A stretch of DNA of 27,422 bases from DAONLM01 sp035406685 (GCA_035406685.1 DAONLM010000015.1:1-27422), one strand, 5' to 3'; shown: positions 1 through 8,517, numbered from the stretch's first letter. Numbers and translations: made by a program. The notes: generated by a model not told the origin, from the sequence alone.

Positions 1-2
1 TT

Positions 3-389
3 CCAGTATTAAAGAGAAAGCATCTTTTTGAAAAAAGGAGGGATAAAGATTATAGATTTATAAATGCCACCCACAGGATTAGAATCTATATTCCAGAAGA
101 GGTGTATAATGAGTTAAAATTGGTTCATGACCATATTAATTCATTCAGTATTGCCATTCTTATAAGGGAACTTCTGGAATTATATTTTGCTGGGATTGAA
201 GTAGAGGGGGAAGAAGAGTTTGCAAAAAGGATGGAAGAGTGGCAAAAGGAAATAGAAAGTTTAAGAGCAAATAAGGCTGTGGTAGTGAAGATTGGTGCCC
301 CAGATATCCCAGTCCCAAATGAACATAACGACTACTTTTTACTCAAATTCAACGTCAAATTTTGCCTGAAAGAGATAAAATTCTTATAA
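3..389 (+). CDS. Tandem ribbon-helix-helix protein, copy 1 (5' end outside window)
   Basis: The reading frame is open from base 3, so the gene begins before the window. The visible 128 residues start PVLKRKHLFEKRRDKDYRF and end FCLKEIKFL. A complete RHH fold is visible: strand RIRIYIPEE, helix A VYNELKLVHDHI, turn NSFS, helix B IAILIRELLELYF. After it come a charged helix (EGEEEFAKRMEEWQKEIESL), a conserved DIP motif and a beta-like tail. About two thirds of residues match the copy at 8536, whose N-terminus carries a first RHH, so this copy probably had one too. RHH proteins usually bind DNA as dimers and act as repressors; a regulatory role here is inferred. An internal GTG at 102 could be mistaken for the start, but homology continues upstream of it. 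The pyrF operon follows. Confidence 0.8.
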   Translation, partial: PVLKRKHLFEKRRDKDYRFINATHRIRIYIPEEVYNELKLVHDHINSFSIAILIRELLELYFAGIEVEGEEEFAKRMEEWQKEIESLRANKAVVVKIGAPDIPVPNEHNDYFLLKFNVKFCLKEIKFL

Positions 390-402
390 AATTAGTGCTC
401 TA

Positions 403-450
403 TCTAAAATTTTACCATTCTATCTTTCTTACTCAAAACTTACCCTTAGG
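403..450 (+). repeat. Conserved 3' block after RHH copy 1
   Basis: This 48-bp stretch begins 13 nt after the stop codon. It differs at one base from the block at 9056 behind the second RHH gene. It contains TTACCATTCTATCTTT and ends CTTACCCTTAGG. Weaker similarity continues to about base 507 (shared CTAAAAATAAAAT). It is non-coding in the gene frame and rich in pyrimidines. Its function is unknown; a 3' UTR signal or a footprint of duplication are the simplest ideas. Confidence 0.8.
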
Positions 451-520
451 AGAAATCTATTTTTTAAAATTGTCTAAAAATAAAATTGTCCCCTTTGAAT
501 TTGAAAAGCATATATATTTT

Positions 521-549
521 TTGACAAAATATAAAAAATTATATATATA
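521..549 (+). promoter_or_regulatory. Sigma-70-type promoter for pyrF
   Basis: A perfect TTGACA lies at 521-526 and TATATA at 544-549, with a 17-bp spacer, ending 21 bp before the pyrF ATG. The short leader contains GGGAT as a weak ribosome binding site. Confidence 0.7.
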
Positions 550-570
550 TAAAACAAAAAGGGATAATCT

Positions 571-1422
571 ATGACTTTTATTGAAAGATGTAAACAAAGA
601 TTTAATAAGATAAATTCTATTCTCTCTTTTGGTTTTGATCCAATAATTGAAAAATTTCCAGATAAATTTAAAACAGGGGATATTGAGAGTGATCTATATT
701 TATATTTTGTAGAAATAGTATCAAATTTTTCTCAATATATATATGTGATAAAACCAAATATAGCATTTTATGAGCAGTATGGATTGTCTGGTTATAAGGC
801 TTTAAAAAAAATAATTTCTTATGCAAAAGAAAAGGATATCCCAATAATACTTGATGCTAAAAGAGGTGATATTGGGGCAACTGCTAATTGTTATGCAAAA
901 GCATGTTTTGAAGAGTTGAATGCTGATGCAATAACTCTATCACCATATTTAGGAACGGATTCCTTAGAGCCATTTTTTAAATATAAAGAAAAAGGGTTTT
1001 TCATATTAACAAGAACATCAAATAAGGGTGGGGCTGATTTTCAATTGATTAAAACAGAAGATAATGATTTTATATATCTTAAAGTTGCTAAAAAGATAAT
1101 TGAATGGAATAAGAATTATACAAATGGAATTGGTGCTGTAATAGGTGCCACTTATCTTTCTGAATTAGAAGAGACTATAAAAATATTTATTACTCATAAT
1201 GAAGATAAAATACCAATCTTACTACCTGGTGTGGGAACACAGGGGGCTGATTTTCTGGAAGTTTTAAATATATTTAAAAAATATAATTATCCATTTTATA
1301 GTATATTTATAAATTCTTCATCAAAAATAAGTTATGCTCATCTTGAACATAAGGATAAAGATTATCTTTCTGCAATAGAAGAAGAGATAAATAAGGTCTT
1401 ACTTAAAAATTTTCTATTTTAA
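571..1422 (+). CDS. pyrF: Orotidine 5'-phosphate decarboxylase, type 2
   Basis: Decarboxylates OMP to UMP, the last step of de novo pyrimidine synthesis, in the cytoplasm. The 283-aa length and motifs fit the type 2 (subfamily 2) enzymes: SFGFDPIIEKFP near the N-terminus, KPNIAFYEQYG, the catalytic DAKRGDIGATA at residues 95-105 (D95, K97, D100), LSPYLGTDSLEPF, FILTRTSNKGG, and the phosphate-binding LLPGVGTQGADF near the C-terminus. The ATG is preceded by GGGATAATCT and a good promoter. The next gene starts 2 nt after the stop, so the two are probably cotranscribed and translationally coupled. No other pyr gene is in the window. Confidence 0.94.
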   Translation: MTFIERCKQRFNKINSILSFGFDPIIEKFPDKFKTGDIESDLYLYFVEIVSNFSQYIYVIKPNIAFYEQYGLSGYKALKKIISYAKEKDIPIILDAKRGDIGATANCYAKACFEELNADAITLSPYLGTDSLEPFFKYKEKGFFILTRTSNKGGADFQLIKTEDNDFIYLKVAKKIIEWNKNYTNGIGAVIGATYLSELEETIKIFITHNEDKIPILLPGVGTQGADFLEVLNIFKKYNYPFYSIFINSSSKISYAHLEHKDKDYLSAIEEEINKVLLKNFLF

Positions 1423-1424
1423 AT

Positions 1425-2330
1425 ATGATAAAAAGAATTAGTTTTAAAATAGAAGAAGAGAATTTTATAAATAAAAGACTTGATAAGGTAATAACAGAAT
1501 ATAATAAAGAATTTTCTCGTTCATTTTTGAAAAAATATCTAAAAAATTTAAAAGTGAATAATAAAACTGAAAAACTTTCTCATATTTGTAAGATAAATGA
1601 TTTTATAGAATTAGAGATAGAATATAATGAAGAGCCAGAAGATATTGAGAAGGAATATATCCCCCTTGACATTATTTATGAAGATGAAAATTACATAGTA
1701 ATAAATAAAAAGAGTGGCATGGTCACACATCCTGCAAAAGGTAACTGGAAAGGGACAATTGTAAATGCTCTTTTATATTTAAATAAAACTCTTTCTGATA
1801 AAGATAGATATAGACCCGGCATAGTTCATAGATTGGATAAAGAAACCTCTGGTTTATTATTAATTGCAAAAAATAATATTTCTCATGAATATTTAACAAC
1901 TCTTTTTCAAAAAAGAGAGATAGTAAAAAAATATCATGCGATTGTTAAAGGTAACTTTACAAAAACTAATTTGATTATAAAAAATAGAATAGGCAGGGAT
2001 AGAGAAAATAGAAAAAAGATGGCTGTCTTAAATGATGGACGTGGTAAAGAGAGTATTACAATTGTGCATCTAATAAAAAATATAAAAAACTATTCATATC
2101 TTGATATAGAGCTTAAAACCGGAAGAACACATCAGATAAGAGTTCATCTATCTTATATTGGATATCCTATTTTAGGGGATAAGATTTATGGAAGAAAGAG
2201 TAGAGAATATTCAGATATCCCACTCTGTCTAAATGCATATTATCTTGCCTTTTTTGATAAATTTTCTAATAAAAATTTGGCATTTGAAATAAAAGATCCA
2301 TATTTTTTTAATGAAATACTCGGTGAGTAA
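1425..2330 (+). CDS. rluD: RluD-type 23S rRNA pseudouridine synthase
   Basis: Converts uridines to pseudouridine in structured RNA, most likely in 23S rRNA. An N-terminal S4 RNA-binding domain (about residues 14-65, NKRLDKVITEY...) is followed by the RsuA/RluA catalytic domain. The signature GIVHRLDKETSGLLLIAK places the catalytic aspartate at D138; KTGRTHQIRVHL and HPILGD-like GYPILGDKIYG follow. The 301-aa length is normal. Assignment to RluD rather than RluC is from the S4-plus-catalytic layout and overall shape, not proof of the target sites. It sits 2 nt behind pyrF with no ribosome binding site of its own, which suggests coupling. Confidence 0.88.
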   Translation: MIKRISFKIEEENFINKRLDKVITEYNKEFSRSFLKKYLKNLKVNNKTEKLSHICKINDFIELEIEYNEEPEDIEKEYIPLDIIYEDENYIVINKKSGMVTHPAKGNWKGTIVNALLYLNKTLSDKDRYRPGIVHRLDKETSGLLLIAKNNISHEYLTTLFQKREIVKKYHAIVKGNFTKTNLIIKNRIGRDRENRKKMAVLNDGRGKESITIVHLIKNIKNYSYLDIELKTGRTHQIRVHLSYIGYPILGDKIYGRKSREYSDIPLCLNAYYLAFFDKFSNKNLAFEIKDPYFFNEILGE

Positions 2331-2365
2331 AATTATTTTTAACTTTTGACTATTTTTTAAAATTT

Positions 2366-2394
2366 TTGACAAAATAAAAAAATTGAGATATAAT
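2366..2394 (+). promoter_or_regulatory. Consensus sigma-70 promoter
   Basis: TTGACA (2366-2371), a 17-bp spacer and TATAAT (2389-2394) match the consensus at every position. It is 35 bp upstream of the ATG of the 181-aa unknown gene. It is the best-matching promoter in the window. Confidence 0.82.
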
Positions 2395-2429
2395 TTTTAA
2401 TATAATTTTAAAATTTTAAGGACAATTGT

Positions 2430-2975
2430 ATGGTTACAAATTTTACTTTTGATTCCAGTAATTCATTTAGTATAAATGGGACAATAGATTTTAAAGGGAT
2501 AAATCTTGAAATTCAAAAAGTAGAAGATATCAATGAAATTTATAAAGAGGCGATTTCTAAAATGGTAAATATAAAAAAGACAATTATAAAATGCCTTGCC
2601 AATGATGAGAAGATTATTGGTAATGAAAGAATTGAGTTAATAAAGGCAATAGATCATTTTTTAACACTCTTAATTGCAATGGCTCTTCTATATTCAAATA
2701 CTCCATTATTATTTACAAATGAAATCGAAGATTTTTTTTCAATAACTATTCAAGCAACTAAAACAAAAGTGTTTAAGGTTATAGGTAATATTTATAATAT
2801 AAGTCCTAAAGATCTTACAAACTATACGGAATGGGTAGAAAACAATATTTTTAATCTATTTAAAGAAATAATTACAATTTCTAATAATCTCGAGAAAAAA
2901 GAAACACTACTTAATAAAATAACAAAACTTATTTTTAATATTATATATTTAAGATATAAAATAGAATATATTTGA
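2430..2975 (+). CDS. Unknown 181-aa helical protein
   Basis: I do not recognise this protein. It begins with a short polar, beta-like stretch (MVTNFTFDSSNSFSINGTID) and then appears almost wholly helical. A central run (about residues 56-90, DEKIIGNERIELIKAID followed by a hydrophobic HFLTLLIAMALLY) could be an amphipathic or buried helix. There is no signal peptide and no clear membrane segment, so it is probably cytoplasmic. The ATG has AAGGA eight bases upstream and a full-consensus promoter, so expression is likely strong. It is a single-gene unit that meets the DUF212 gene tail to tail with 2 nt between the stop codons. Confidence 0.7.
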   Translation: MVTNFTFDSSNSFSINGTIDFKGINLEIQKVEDINEIYKEAISKMVNIKKTIIKCLANDEKIIGNERIELIKAIDHFLTLLIAMALLYSNTPLLFTNEIEDFFSITIQATKTKVFKVIGNIYNISPKDLTNYTEWVENNIFNLFKEIITISNNLEKKETLLNKITKLIFNIIYLRYKIEYI

Positions 2976-2977
2976 GC

Positions 2978-3439
2978 CTATTTAATTAAATATATACCTA
3001 GTGAAACAAGTAGTCCCACAAGTAAACCTACAAAACACTCAAGAGGTGTATGTCCCCTTACCTCTTTTACTTTACCAATCTCATCTCCATCTTTAATTTT
3101 TTCTAATATTTGATTGATCTTATTAGCCTGGGTACCAGCAGATAATCTTACTCCGGTTGCATCTCTAATTACTATTATTACTAATACAATAGCAAGTGCA
3201 AAAAGAGGTGAACCAAAACCAGACTCAAAACCAATTGAGACAGCTACAGCAGTAATCGAAGCCGAATGGCTCGATGGTATCCCACCCGTTCCAAAAATTG
3301 CTCTTAAAATAAAATCCTTAGTTTTTAATTTATTTCTTTTAATTATCTCAATAACAATTTTTATAAATTGAGCCATAAACCAGCTGAAAAGAGCACTTAT
3401 TAATACCTTATTCCCTAATAAAGATTTAATAACTCCCAA
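2978..3439 (-). CDS. DUF212 / divergent PAP2-family membrane protein
   Basis: A 153-aa integral membrane protein related to acid phosphatases of the PAP2 type (YuiD-like). Hallmarks are GGIPSSHSAS in the middle, RDATGVRLSAG in the second half, and RGHTPLE before the last membrane helix. Four hydrophobic segments are visible: around residues 11-32, 61-90, a mixed one, and 135-152. The family is probably a lipid or diphosphate phosphatase, but its substrate is not established. The start is a TTG with a strong GGGGG ribosome binding site. It lies 55 bp behind the TPR gene on the same strand and is probably its operon partner. Confidence 0.85.
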   Translation of the reverse strand: MGVIKSLLGNKVLISALFSWFMAQFIKIVIEIIKRNKLKTKDFILRAIFGTGGIPSSHSASITAVAVSIGFESGFGSPLFALAIVLVIIVIRDATGVRLSAGTQANKINQILEKIKDGDEIGKVKEVRGHTPLECFVGLLVGLLVSLGIYLIK

Positions 3440-3494
3440 TTCTTTTCCCCCTTTTTACAACTTTATTCTAAAAAATTGCTTATATCTACTTAAT

Positions 3495-4886
3495 CTATTT
3501 AATGTTGGAACAATAAGTATTAAGTAAATTTTGTAATCCATTTTTATCTATCAATTCTATTGGTCTTTCTTGAGCAAAAAGTATAGCATATTTATTAAAA
3601 AAAGATGATGTTATTACAACACCCTTAATTATATCCTTAGATTTCATTACCTCATGGACATTTCTAACTATAAGATCCGTAATAGGCTCACTCTTTCTAT
3701 AAATTCTTATCAATTTTGGTCTTTTCCTTACATTTCTCCACTTATTATCACCTTCAAGAGTATAAAATTCGACACAATCATTTGTTAAAACTTTAAAATC
3801 AGTAATATTAAGCCCCATTCCATTCACAAGAGTCTTACAAATTTCTATAAAATCCTCCTGAGTGGCTGTCATAAAATCTTTCATTTTATCATTCATTCTT
3901 AGATCCTGATAATTAGAAAGTTTTTCAGCCACATTCTTAAAATCTGGCTTCTTTGTATAGATCCATTCCCATTCTCTTATTGCTTCTGTAATATTTCTAT
4001 TCTGTTCGTAACATGCTGCTAAAATATATCTTAAATTTAAGACAAAATTAAGATTTTCTTTTTCCATTTTTTCATCTATATTCTTAACTGCTCTCTCAAG
4101 TTCTATCAATGCCTCATCATATTTATTAATCTGCATTAAAATCATTCCCTTTTCTGTAAGGCTTTTAACTTTAAAGTCCTTATCTCTTATTGCCTTATCA
4201 AAAAATTGCAAAGCATTTTTATAATTACCCTCGAGTTTTCTTAACATCCCTAAATAAAAATATATAGAATTGTTATTTGGCTCAAGTTTTAAAGCCTTTT
4301 CAAGTAATTTCCCAGCTTCTACATATTTTTTTGATTCATATAAAAGAACCCCAAGATTAATAAGAGCCGGTACATAACTGTCATTAAATTTTAAACAATT
4401 AGTATAATATTTAATTGCTTGCTCTCTCATATTCTTTTTTTCAAATAGAGTGGCTATTTTAAAACTATAGAAATAATTCGTTGGATTTTTATTTAATAAC
4501 AATAGATACTCTTTTAATGCCTCTTCTATATTCTCAAATCTCTCAAACAGTTCACCCAATCTTTCTCTTAACATATTTTCTTTGATTAGTTTACTAGTAA
4601 TCCCTGTTCTTGATGCAGACTTATATTCTATTAAAGCAAGTTCAAATTTATTTTCAAAATAGTATGCCTCTCCAAGAAAAAAATGAGCCTCTATATTATT
4701 TGGTTCTTTTGCTAAAATCTCTTTTGCTAACTTTATTGCTGTTTTATAATTTTCTGATTTTATAGCACTCTGAAGCCTATATATTTTTTGAGACTCAAAA
4801 ATTTTTTTTATCAAGACAATTAAGATAGCAATTAAAATAGCAATTCCAAATATAATTAAAATAGTATTAATAATTAAAGTTAACAT
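3495..4886 (-). CDS. Membrane-anchored TPR protein with degenerate Mrr-like C-terminal domain
   Basis: Three parts are visible in 463 residues. First is one N-terminal membrane helix (residues 3-27). Second are about eight tetratricopeptide repeats (roughly 40-330; typical units are EAHFFLGEAYYFENKFELAL and NLGVLLYESKKYVEAGKLLE), a scaffold for protein contacts on the cytoplasmic face. Third is a C-terminal domain (337-463) ending KGVVITSSFFNKYAILFAQ then IELIDKNGLQNLL, the pattern of Mrr-type restriction endonuclease folds. The expected QxK strand reads LIRIYRKSE, so the nuclease centre looks incomplete and the domain may only bind. ATG with AGGA upstream and a promoter at 4924-4951. It heads an operon with the DUF212 gene. 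Confidence 0.8.
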   Translation of the reverse strand: MLTLIINTILIIFGIAILIAILIVLIKKIFESQKIYRLQSAIKSENYKTAIKLAKEILAKEPNNIEAHFFLGEAYYFENKFELALIEYKSASRTGITSKLIKENMLRERLGELFERFENIEEALKEYLLLLNKNPTNYFYSFKIATLFEKKNMREQAIKYYTNCLKFNDSYVPALINLGVLLYESKKYVEAGKLLEKALKLEPNNNSIYFYLGMLRKLEGNYKNALQFFDKAIRDKDFKVKSLTEKGMILMQINKYDEALIELERAVKNIDEKMEKENLNFVLNLRYILAACYEQNRNITEAIREWEWIYTKKPDFKNVAEKLSNYQDLRMNDKMKDFMTATQEDFIEICKTLVNGMGLNITDFKVLTNDCVEFYTLEGDNKWRNVRKRPKLIRIYRKSEPITDLIVRNVHEVMKSKDIIKGVVITSSFFNKYAILFAQERPIELIDKNGLQNLLNTYCSNIK

Positions 4887-4923
4887 CTTCCAAGATCCTG
4901 TTTGCTATTTCTAATTTAGATTA

Positions 4924-4951
4924 ATTATAACAAAAATTAAAAAAAATACAA
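4924..4951 (-). promoter_or_regulatory. Promoter for the TPR/DUF212 operon
   Basis: On the minus strand TTGTAT (4946-4951), a 16-bp spacer and a perfect TATAAT (4924-4929) lie 37 bp before the start codon. Confidence 0.6.
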
Positions 4952-5016
4952 GAAATATCAATATTTATTACAAAAAAATATAAATAAACTTTCTCTAAAA
5001 ATATACAAGAGTTCCA

Positions 5017-6336
5017 CTAATTAAAATTCCATTTTGGTAAATAGGAAGTGCCATCAGTTGCTATTGGTATAATAGAGAGATTAAATAGAGAAATTAGATA
5101 TAATGAAGAATAAAAATATCCATCAATAATTTGATCCGTAGAGATCATTGTTACAGCAATATATGTCCTTCGAGGAGAAATACTGAAATTTATAGGATAC
5201 AAAGGTGAAATAATTATCTCTTTTTCAATCCTTGTTATTTTATCTTTTAAAATTATAGAATATAGACTTTTACCTTCTTTATCTTCTGATGCTTTAATAG
5301 TAAGAAATCTGGATGAATCAATATCAATGTTCAAATTTTTCTCAATGTCTAATTGAAAATATTCCCCATTTGCAAGAGATATTAAATATGTCTGATTCTC
5401 TTCCAAAGGCTTAAAATATATAACATTTTTTTTCTCATCAAATTCTAAATTAATTTTACTTCCAGCCTCTCTAATCAATGTGAGTGACAAAATATCCTTT
5501 TCTGATATTTCAATATCCTCTTTTTTTTCAATCTTTGTAATCTCTTTAATTTCACTCTTGTTTTCTAAATCATATAAAAATATTCTAAAAAATTCTTTGT
5601 CGTTCTCTTTATAAGGGGATACAATAATGCAAAAATTATCTTTATTTAAATAAAAAAGATAGATATTTTTTAATATCAATTCATTATTTTCAGTTTCCAT
5701 GTTATAAGAATATAAATTTACGAAATTACTTTTACTTTTTACATTTTTAGCAGTATAGTATATAATATCTGATTTTTTGCCAAAGTAATAATTTGTTACC
5801 GCACTTCCTTGTTGAGTCTTTAAAATCTTAGCCTTTCCTATTTTATTATCAACAAGCTGGCAGAGTCTAAAGTTACTCAAGAAAAAAAGATTATTATTTA
5901 TCTCTTCGTTTTCAAATTGAGTCATTTTTGTAAGAGGATTATCTTTTAAATATCTTCTTGCACCAGCCTTTGCATCCTCGATATCTGTATAAATATCTAA
6001 ATAATATCCAAATACCCATCCCTTTATACCTTCAAATTCTATATAATACCAGTAATCTTCTATATCCTCTATTCTTACTCTTTCATTATCTTTTGAGAGT
6101 ATTGTGACAATTGTCCCTTTATCAAGATATCTTAATGTCTTTGAATGTAAATCATTTAATGCTCTGAATCTTAATCTATCGACATTTACCACCCCTATTC
6201 CATAATTATTTTTTATATTCTGAATTTTTATATCTGGCTCATTCTTGAGAACAGAGATATTACTGTCTTCCCCTCTATCCTTACAGGAGAGAAAGAAAAT
6301 AAAAAGAAAATAAAAAATAATTTTTAATCTGGACAT
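5017..6336 (-). CDS. SH3-domain lipoprotein with propeller-like C-terminus
   Basis: A 439-aa exported lipoprotein. The N-terminus MSRLKIIFYFLFIFFLSC is a lipoprotein signal with Cys18 as the lipidation site; the relaxed FLSC box fits spirochaetes. A bacterial SH3 domain follows (about residues 48-125, from GVVNVDRLRFR to GIKGWVFGYYLDIY), a fold that commonly binds cell-wall peptides. The remaining 300 residues are beta-rich. The end (ISPRRTYIAVTMIS ... LYLISLFNLS ... SYLPKWNF) resembles a TolB/WD40 propeller blade. The frame extends to a TTG at 6348, but the ATG at 6336 gives the clean signal peptide. Neither start has a clear ribosome binding site, and the ATG is only 18 nt past the prs stop, so coupling is likely. 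Confidence 0.82.
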   Translation of the reverse strand: MSRLKIIFYFLFIFFLSCKDRGEDSNISVLKNEPDIKIQNIKNNYGIGVVNVDRLRFRALNDLHSKTLRYLDKGTIVTILSKDNERVRIEDIEDYWYYIEFEGIKGWVFGYYLDIYTDIEDAKAGARRYLKDNPLTKMTQFENEEINNNLFFLSNFRLCQLVDNKIGKAKILKTQQGSAVTNYYFGKKSDIIYYTAKNVKSKSNFVNLYSYNMETENNELILKNIYLFYLNKDNFCIIVSPYKENDKEFFRIFLYDLENKSEIKEITKIEKKEDIEISEKDILSLTLIREAGSKINLEFDEKKNVIYFKPLEENQTYLISLANGEYFQLDIEKNLNIDIDSSRFLTIKASEDKEGKSLYSIILKDKITRIEKEIIISPLYPINFSISPRRTYIAVTMISTDQIIDGYFYSSLYLISLFNLSIIPIATDGTSYLPKWNFN

Positions 6337-6354
6337 ATAAAAAACCAAAATATA

Positions 6355-7596
6355 TTAATTAGGAGTATTTTCAACCTTTGTTCTTAAATACTCCTCTGCA
6401 TTAAGTGGTAAAAAGTATTTTTCTAATGATCTACCTTGATTCGTCTTCTGAATTATCCTTGCTGTTGTATAAGATGTATCAGCAATTTCTATATAGCTAT
6501 TTCTCTTATAAAAATCTTTATCTAATAAAGCAAGATCAGTAACTATAACCTTATTTAAAGCACCACTTTTATAAAGTTCAGTAAGTCTCTCTTCTGCTGG
6601 TGGAGAAAAAAGTCCATAAACAACAGCAACAATTATCTCTTTTGCCCCCAATTCTTTATATTTTTTACAAACATCCATTATACTACCACCAGAATCAATC
6701 ATATCATCAACTATAAATACAGTTTTTCCTTCTATTGATAAGGAATCTGGCTTTAAGACAGTTATCTCCTCGATGAGATTAGTAAGAGAATTTCTTCTTT
6801 TGTCTACAACCAGTAAAGGGACATTAAATGCCTTTGCAAATTTTGCAGCAAACTGCTTACCACCTGCATCAACTGAGCTTATTATCCACTCTTTTTGCAC
6901 TACATTTTTAAAATAGTCAACTGTTTTAACATGATTTCTTAATATATATTTTTTTAAAAGATTTTCTCCACTCAAATTATCATAAGTTGTCCTCGTGTTA
7001 TCAATCCCAATTAATGATCTATTTGAATGTATCTGATAAAGAATTAGATGATTAGCCCCATTTGCAGTAATATTTCTAAAGAATGTTCTTAAATTACAAC
7101 TACCTCTTCCTTTTGGTCTATCACTTCTTGCCTGTCCTAAATTCATTTCAAATATAGTAACCCTTTCTACCTTTGCCTCTAAAAAGGCATCAAGAGTGTT
7201 ATAGAGCAATAATTCCTGATCTGATAGAGATAAATGCCTGTTTACACCATTGTAATCAACTATATCTACCTCACTGAATGTATGAAATACATAAGCATCC
7301 TTTCTTCTTGCACTATTTTTTATAGATACTTCAATTGCACCATTCTTATGAGCAAAATAGTCAAATCCTCCAACTATAAATTTTGCAATGAATTCTTCAA
7401 TATCACCATTATAATTATTTAATAACTTTTCCTCTTCCTCATCCATAAGAAAGAATTCTACTATGTCAAGATTTTTACTCTTTATCTCATTGAAATATGA
7501 TTTTGCAAGCCATTTAGCGATTTTCCCAACATACTCCTCTGTGCCGGGTAAAGGAAATAATTTTATAGGTCCTTTAAAAAATTTAGTGTAACTCAT
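6355..7596 (-). CDS. prs: Ribose-phosphate pyrophosphokinase, long form
   Basis: Makes PRPP from ribose 5-phosphate and ATP for nucleotide synthesis. The PRPP-binding loop VDDMIDSGGS is at residues 296-305, with DAGGKQFAAKFA at 243-254 and the Prs-like ARSDRPKGRGSCNLRTFF segment at 156-173. At 413 aa it is about 100 residues longer than the usual enzyme, with extra sequence before and within the N-terminal half. I associate this long form with spirochaetes. ATG with AGGAG nine to ten bases upstream. It sits between a two-TM protein and the SH3 lipoprotein on the same strand. Substrate assignment is from motifs; a related phosphoribosyltransferase role cannot be wholly excluded. Confidence 0.85.
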   Translation of the reverse strand: MSYTKFFKGPIKLFPLPGTEEYVGKIAKWLAKSYFNEIKSKNLDIVEFFLMDEEEEKLLNNYNGDIEEFIAKFIVGGFDYFAHKNGAIEVSIKNSARRKDAYVFHTFSEVDIVDYNGVNRHLSLSDQELLLYNTLDAFLEAKVERVTIFEMNLGQARSDRPKGRGSCNLRTFFRNITANGANHLILYQIHSNRSLIGIDNTRTTYDNLSGENLLKKYILRNHVKTVDYFKNVVQKEWIISSVDAGGKQFAAKFAKAFNVPLLVVDKRRNSLTNLIEEITVLKPDSLSIEGKTVFIVDDMIDSGGSIMDVCKKYKELGAKEIIVAVVYGLFSPPAEERLTELYKSGALNKVIVTDLALLDKDFYKRNSYIEIADTSYTTARIIQKTNQGRSLEKYFLPLNAEEYLRTKVENTPN

Positions 7597-7647
7597 TTTT
7601 TTGTTTTCTCCTAATTTTAAAAATATATTTATTAAAACAATGTTATA

Positions 7648-8169
7648 TTAGACTAACTTTTTTAATTCTTCCAACAAATATGTTTTTCTTTCTCTCTTAA
7701 TATTATGCCACTTAAATTTATATTGAGATGACTTTTCTTCTAATTTTTTATAAATCTCTTTATATCTATCAAAACCAATTCCAATTAGAATATATTTATC
7801 GTTTCTATCATCATATAAAAAGAGCCCATCACCAAAACTATATTTATTAAAATTTGAGAGATCTTTCTTATAATAACCGGCAAGTTTAATATCTCTGTAA
7901 TATATTTTTTCTGTTTCAAATTTTGATCGTTTATATTCCAGATGATCATCATAAATATTAATTGATTGAGAGAAGATACTCTCACTCTTAAACACCACAT
8001 ACGAAAATATTGCGAGGGCTAAAACAGAGATTATTAAGAATAGATAATTTTTATAGAAATAAAAGAAAAAAAGATTAACACAAAATATTAAAGCAAGCAA
8101 AAAAAGAAAAAAAATATATCTTGGATTTTTTAAAATAGAAAGTTTATAAGGATATATTTTATTTGTCAT
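7648..8169 (-). CDS. Two-TM membrane protein with possible PH-like domain, unknown function
   Basis: 173 residues with two membrane helices (about 18-38 and 41-61) and then a cytoplasmic beta-rich part: INIYDDHLEYKRSKFETEKIYYRDIKLAGY, GDGLFLYDDRNDKYILIGIGF, and a final lysine-rich helix. That order recalls the bacterial PH-like (YcxB/bPH2 type) membrane proteins, but similarity is by shape only. The ATG has only a weak ribosome binding site; a TATAAT lies at 8194-8199 without a good -35. It is 51 nt upstream of prs on the same strand and may be the first gene of that operon. Confidence 0.68.
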   Translation of the reverse strand: MTNKIYPYKLSILKNPRYIFFLFLLALIFCVNLFFFYFYKNYLFLIISVLALAIFSYVVFKSESIFSQSINIYDDHLEYKRSKFETEKIYYRDIKLAGYYKKDLSNFNKYSFGDGLFLYDDRNDKYILIGIGFDRYKEIYKKLEEKSSQYKFKWHNIKRERKTYLLEELKKLV

Positions 8170-8284
8170 ACTTTATGCCAGTATATTGAGTTTATTATAA
8201 TTTTAAGTTCTATCGCAATAATAATAATTTGTGGTATTTCCCTTTTCTCTTACTTATATCTCAATAAGAATAAAAGATAAAAAT

Positions 8285-8355
8285 CTGTCGGTGAAGGATT
8301 CGAACCTCCACAACTGGAACCAGAGTCCAGCGTGCTACCATTACACAAACCGACA
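8285..8355 (-). tRNA. tRNA-Gln (anticodon CTG)
   Basis: The minus strand folds as a full cloverleaf: acceptor stem TGTCGGT/ACCGACA (7 perfect pairs), D arm GTGT...GCAC, anticodon stem CTGGA/TCCAG with loop CTCTGGT giving anticodon CTG, a 4-nt variable loop, and T arm GGAGG-TTCGAAT-CCTTC. The discriminator base is G. No CCA is encoded; ATTTT follows directly. The gene reads CAG codons, a rare codon in such an AT-rich genome. Confidence 0.93.
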
Positions 8356-8367
8356 AAATCAATTCCT

Positions 8368-8395
8368 ATTCTATCAAATTTTTTATATTTGTCAA
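8368..8395 (-). promoter_or_regulatory. Promoter for tRNA-Gln
   Basis: Minus strand TTGACA (8390-8395), 16-bp spacer, TAGAAT (8368-8373), ending 12 bp before the tRNA 5' end. It points away from the RHH gene at 8536. Confidence 0.72.
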
Positions 8396-8424
8396 TCATT
8401 TTTTTTATTTTTTAACTAAGTTGT

Positions 8425-8517
8425 GATTTTATTTTTAGGCAACTTTTTTAACTTTTTTTGTAAAAGTTGTAAAGGATTTTCTTAAAAATTTTGTGATTAA
8501 TATATAGAAATATTTTT
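8425..8517 (+). repeat. Conserved 5' element of the RHH family (copy 2)
   Basis: The core at 8467-8510 (begins TTGTAAAGGATTTTCT, ends TTGTGATTAATATATAG plus AAA) differs at one base from the cores at 24648-24691 and 27368-27411. Looser similarity to the 24.6-kb copy starts at about 8425 (GATTTTATTTTTAGG against GAATTTATTTTTAGG). The core ends 25 nt before the ATG. TAATAT or TATATA inside 8498-8506 could be the -10 box, putting the conserved upstream half over the -35 and operator positions. Confidence 0.88.

Noticed and set aside
362..574. A 70-codon open frame after RHH copy 1
   Set aside because: No ribosome binding site, runs through the promoter and over the pyrF start. Only its relation to the 3' block is noted as a finding.
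3114..3371. Plus-strand 85-codon frame inside the DUF212 gene
   Set aside because: Antisense shadow of a well-supported membrane-protein gene; no ribosome binding site.
8231..8419. Plus-strand frame across the tRNA-Gln gene
   Set aside because: It is the antisense of a well-formed tRNA and its promoter.
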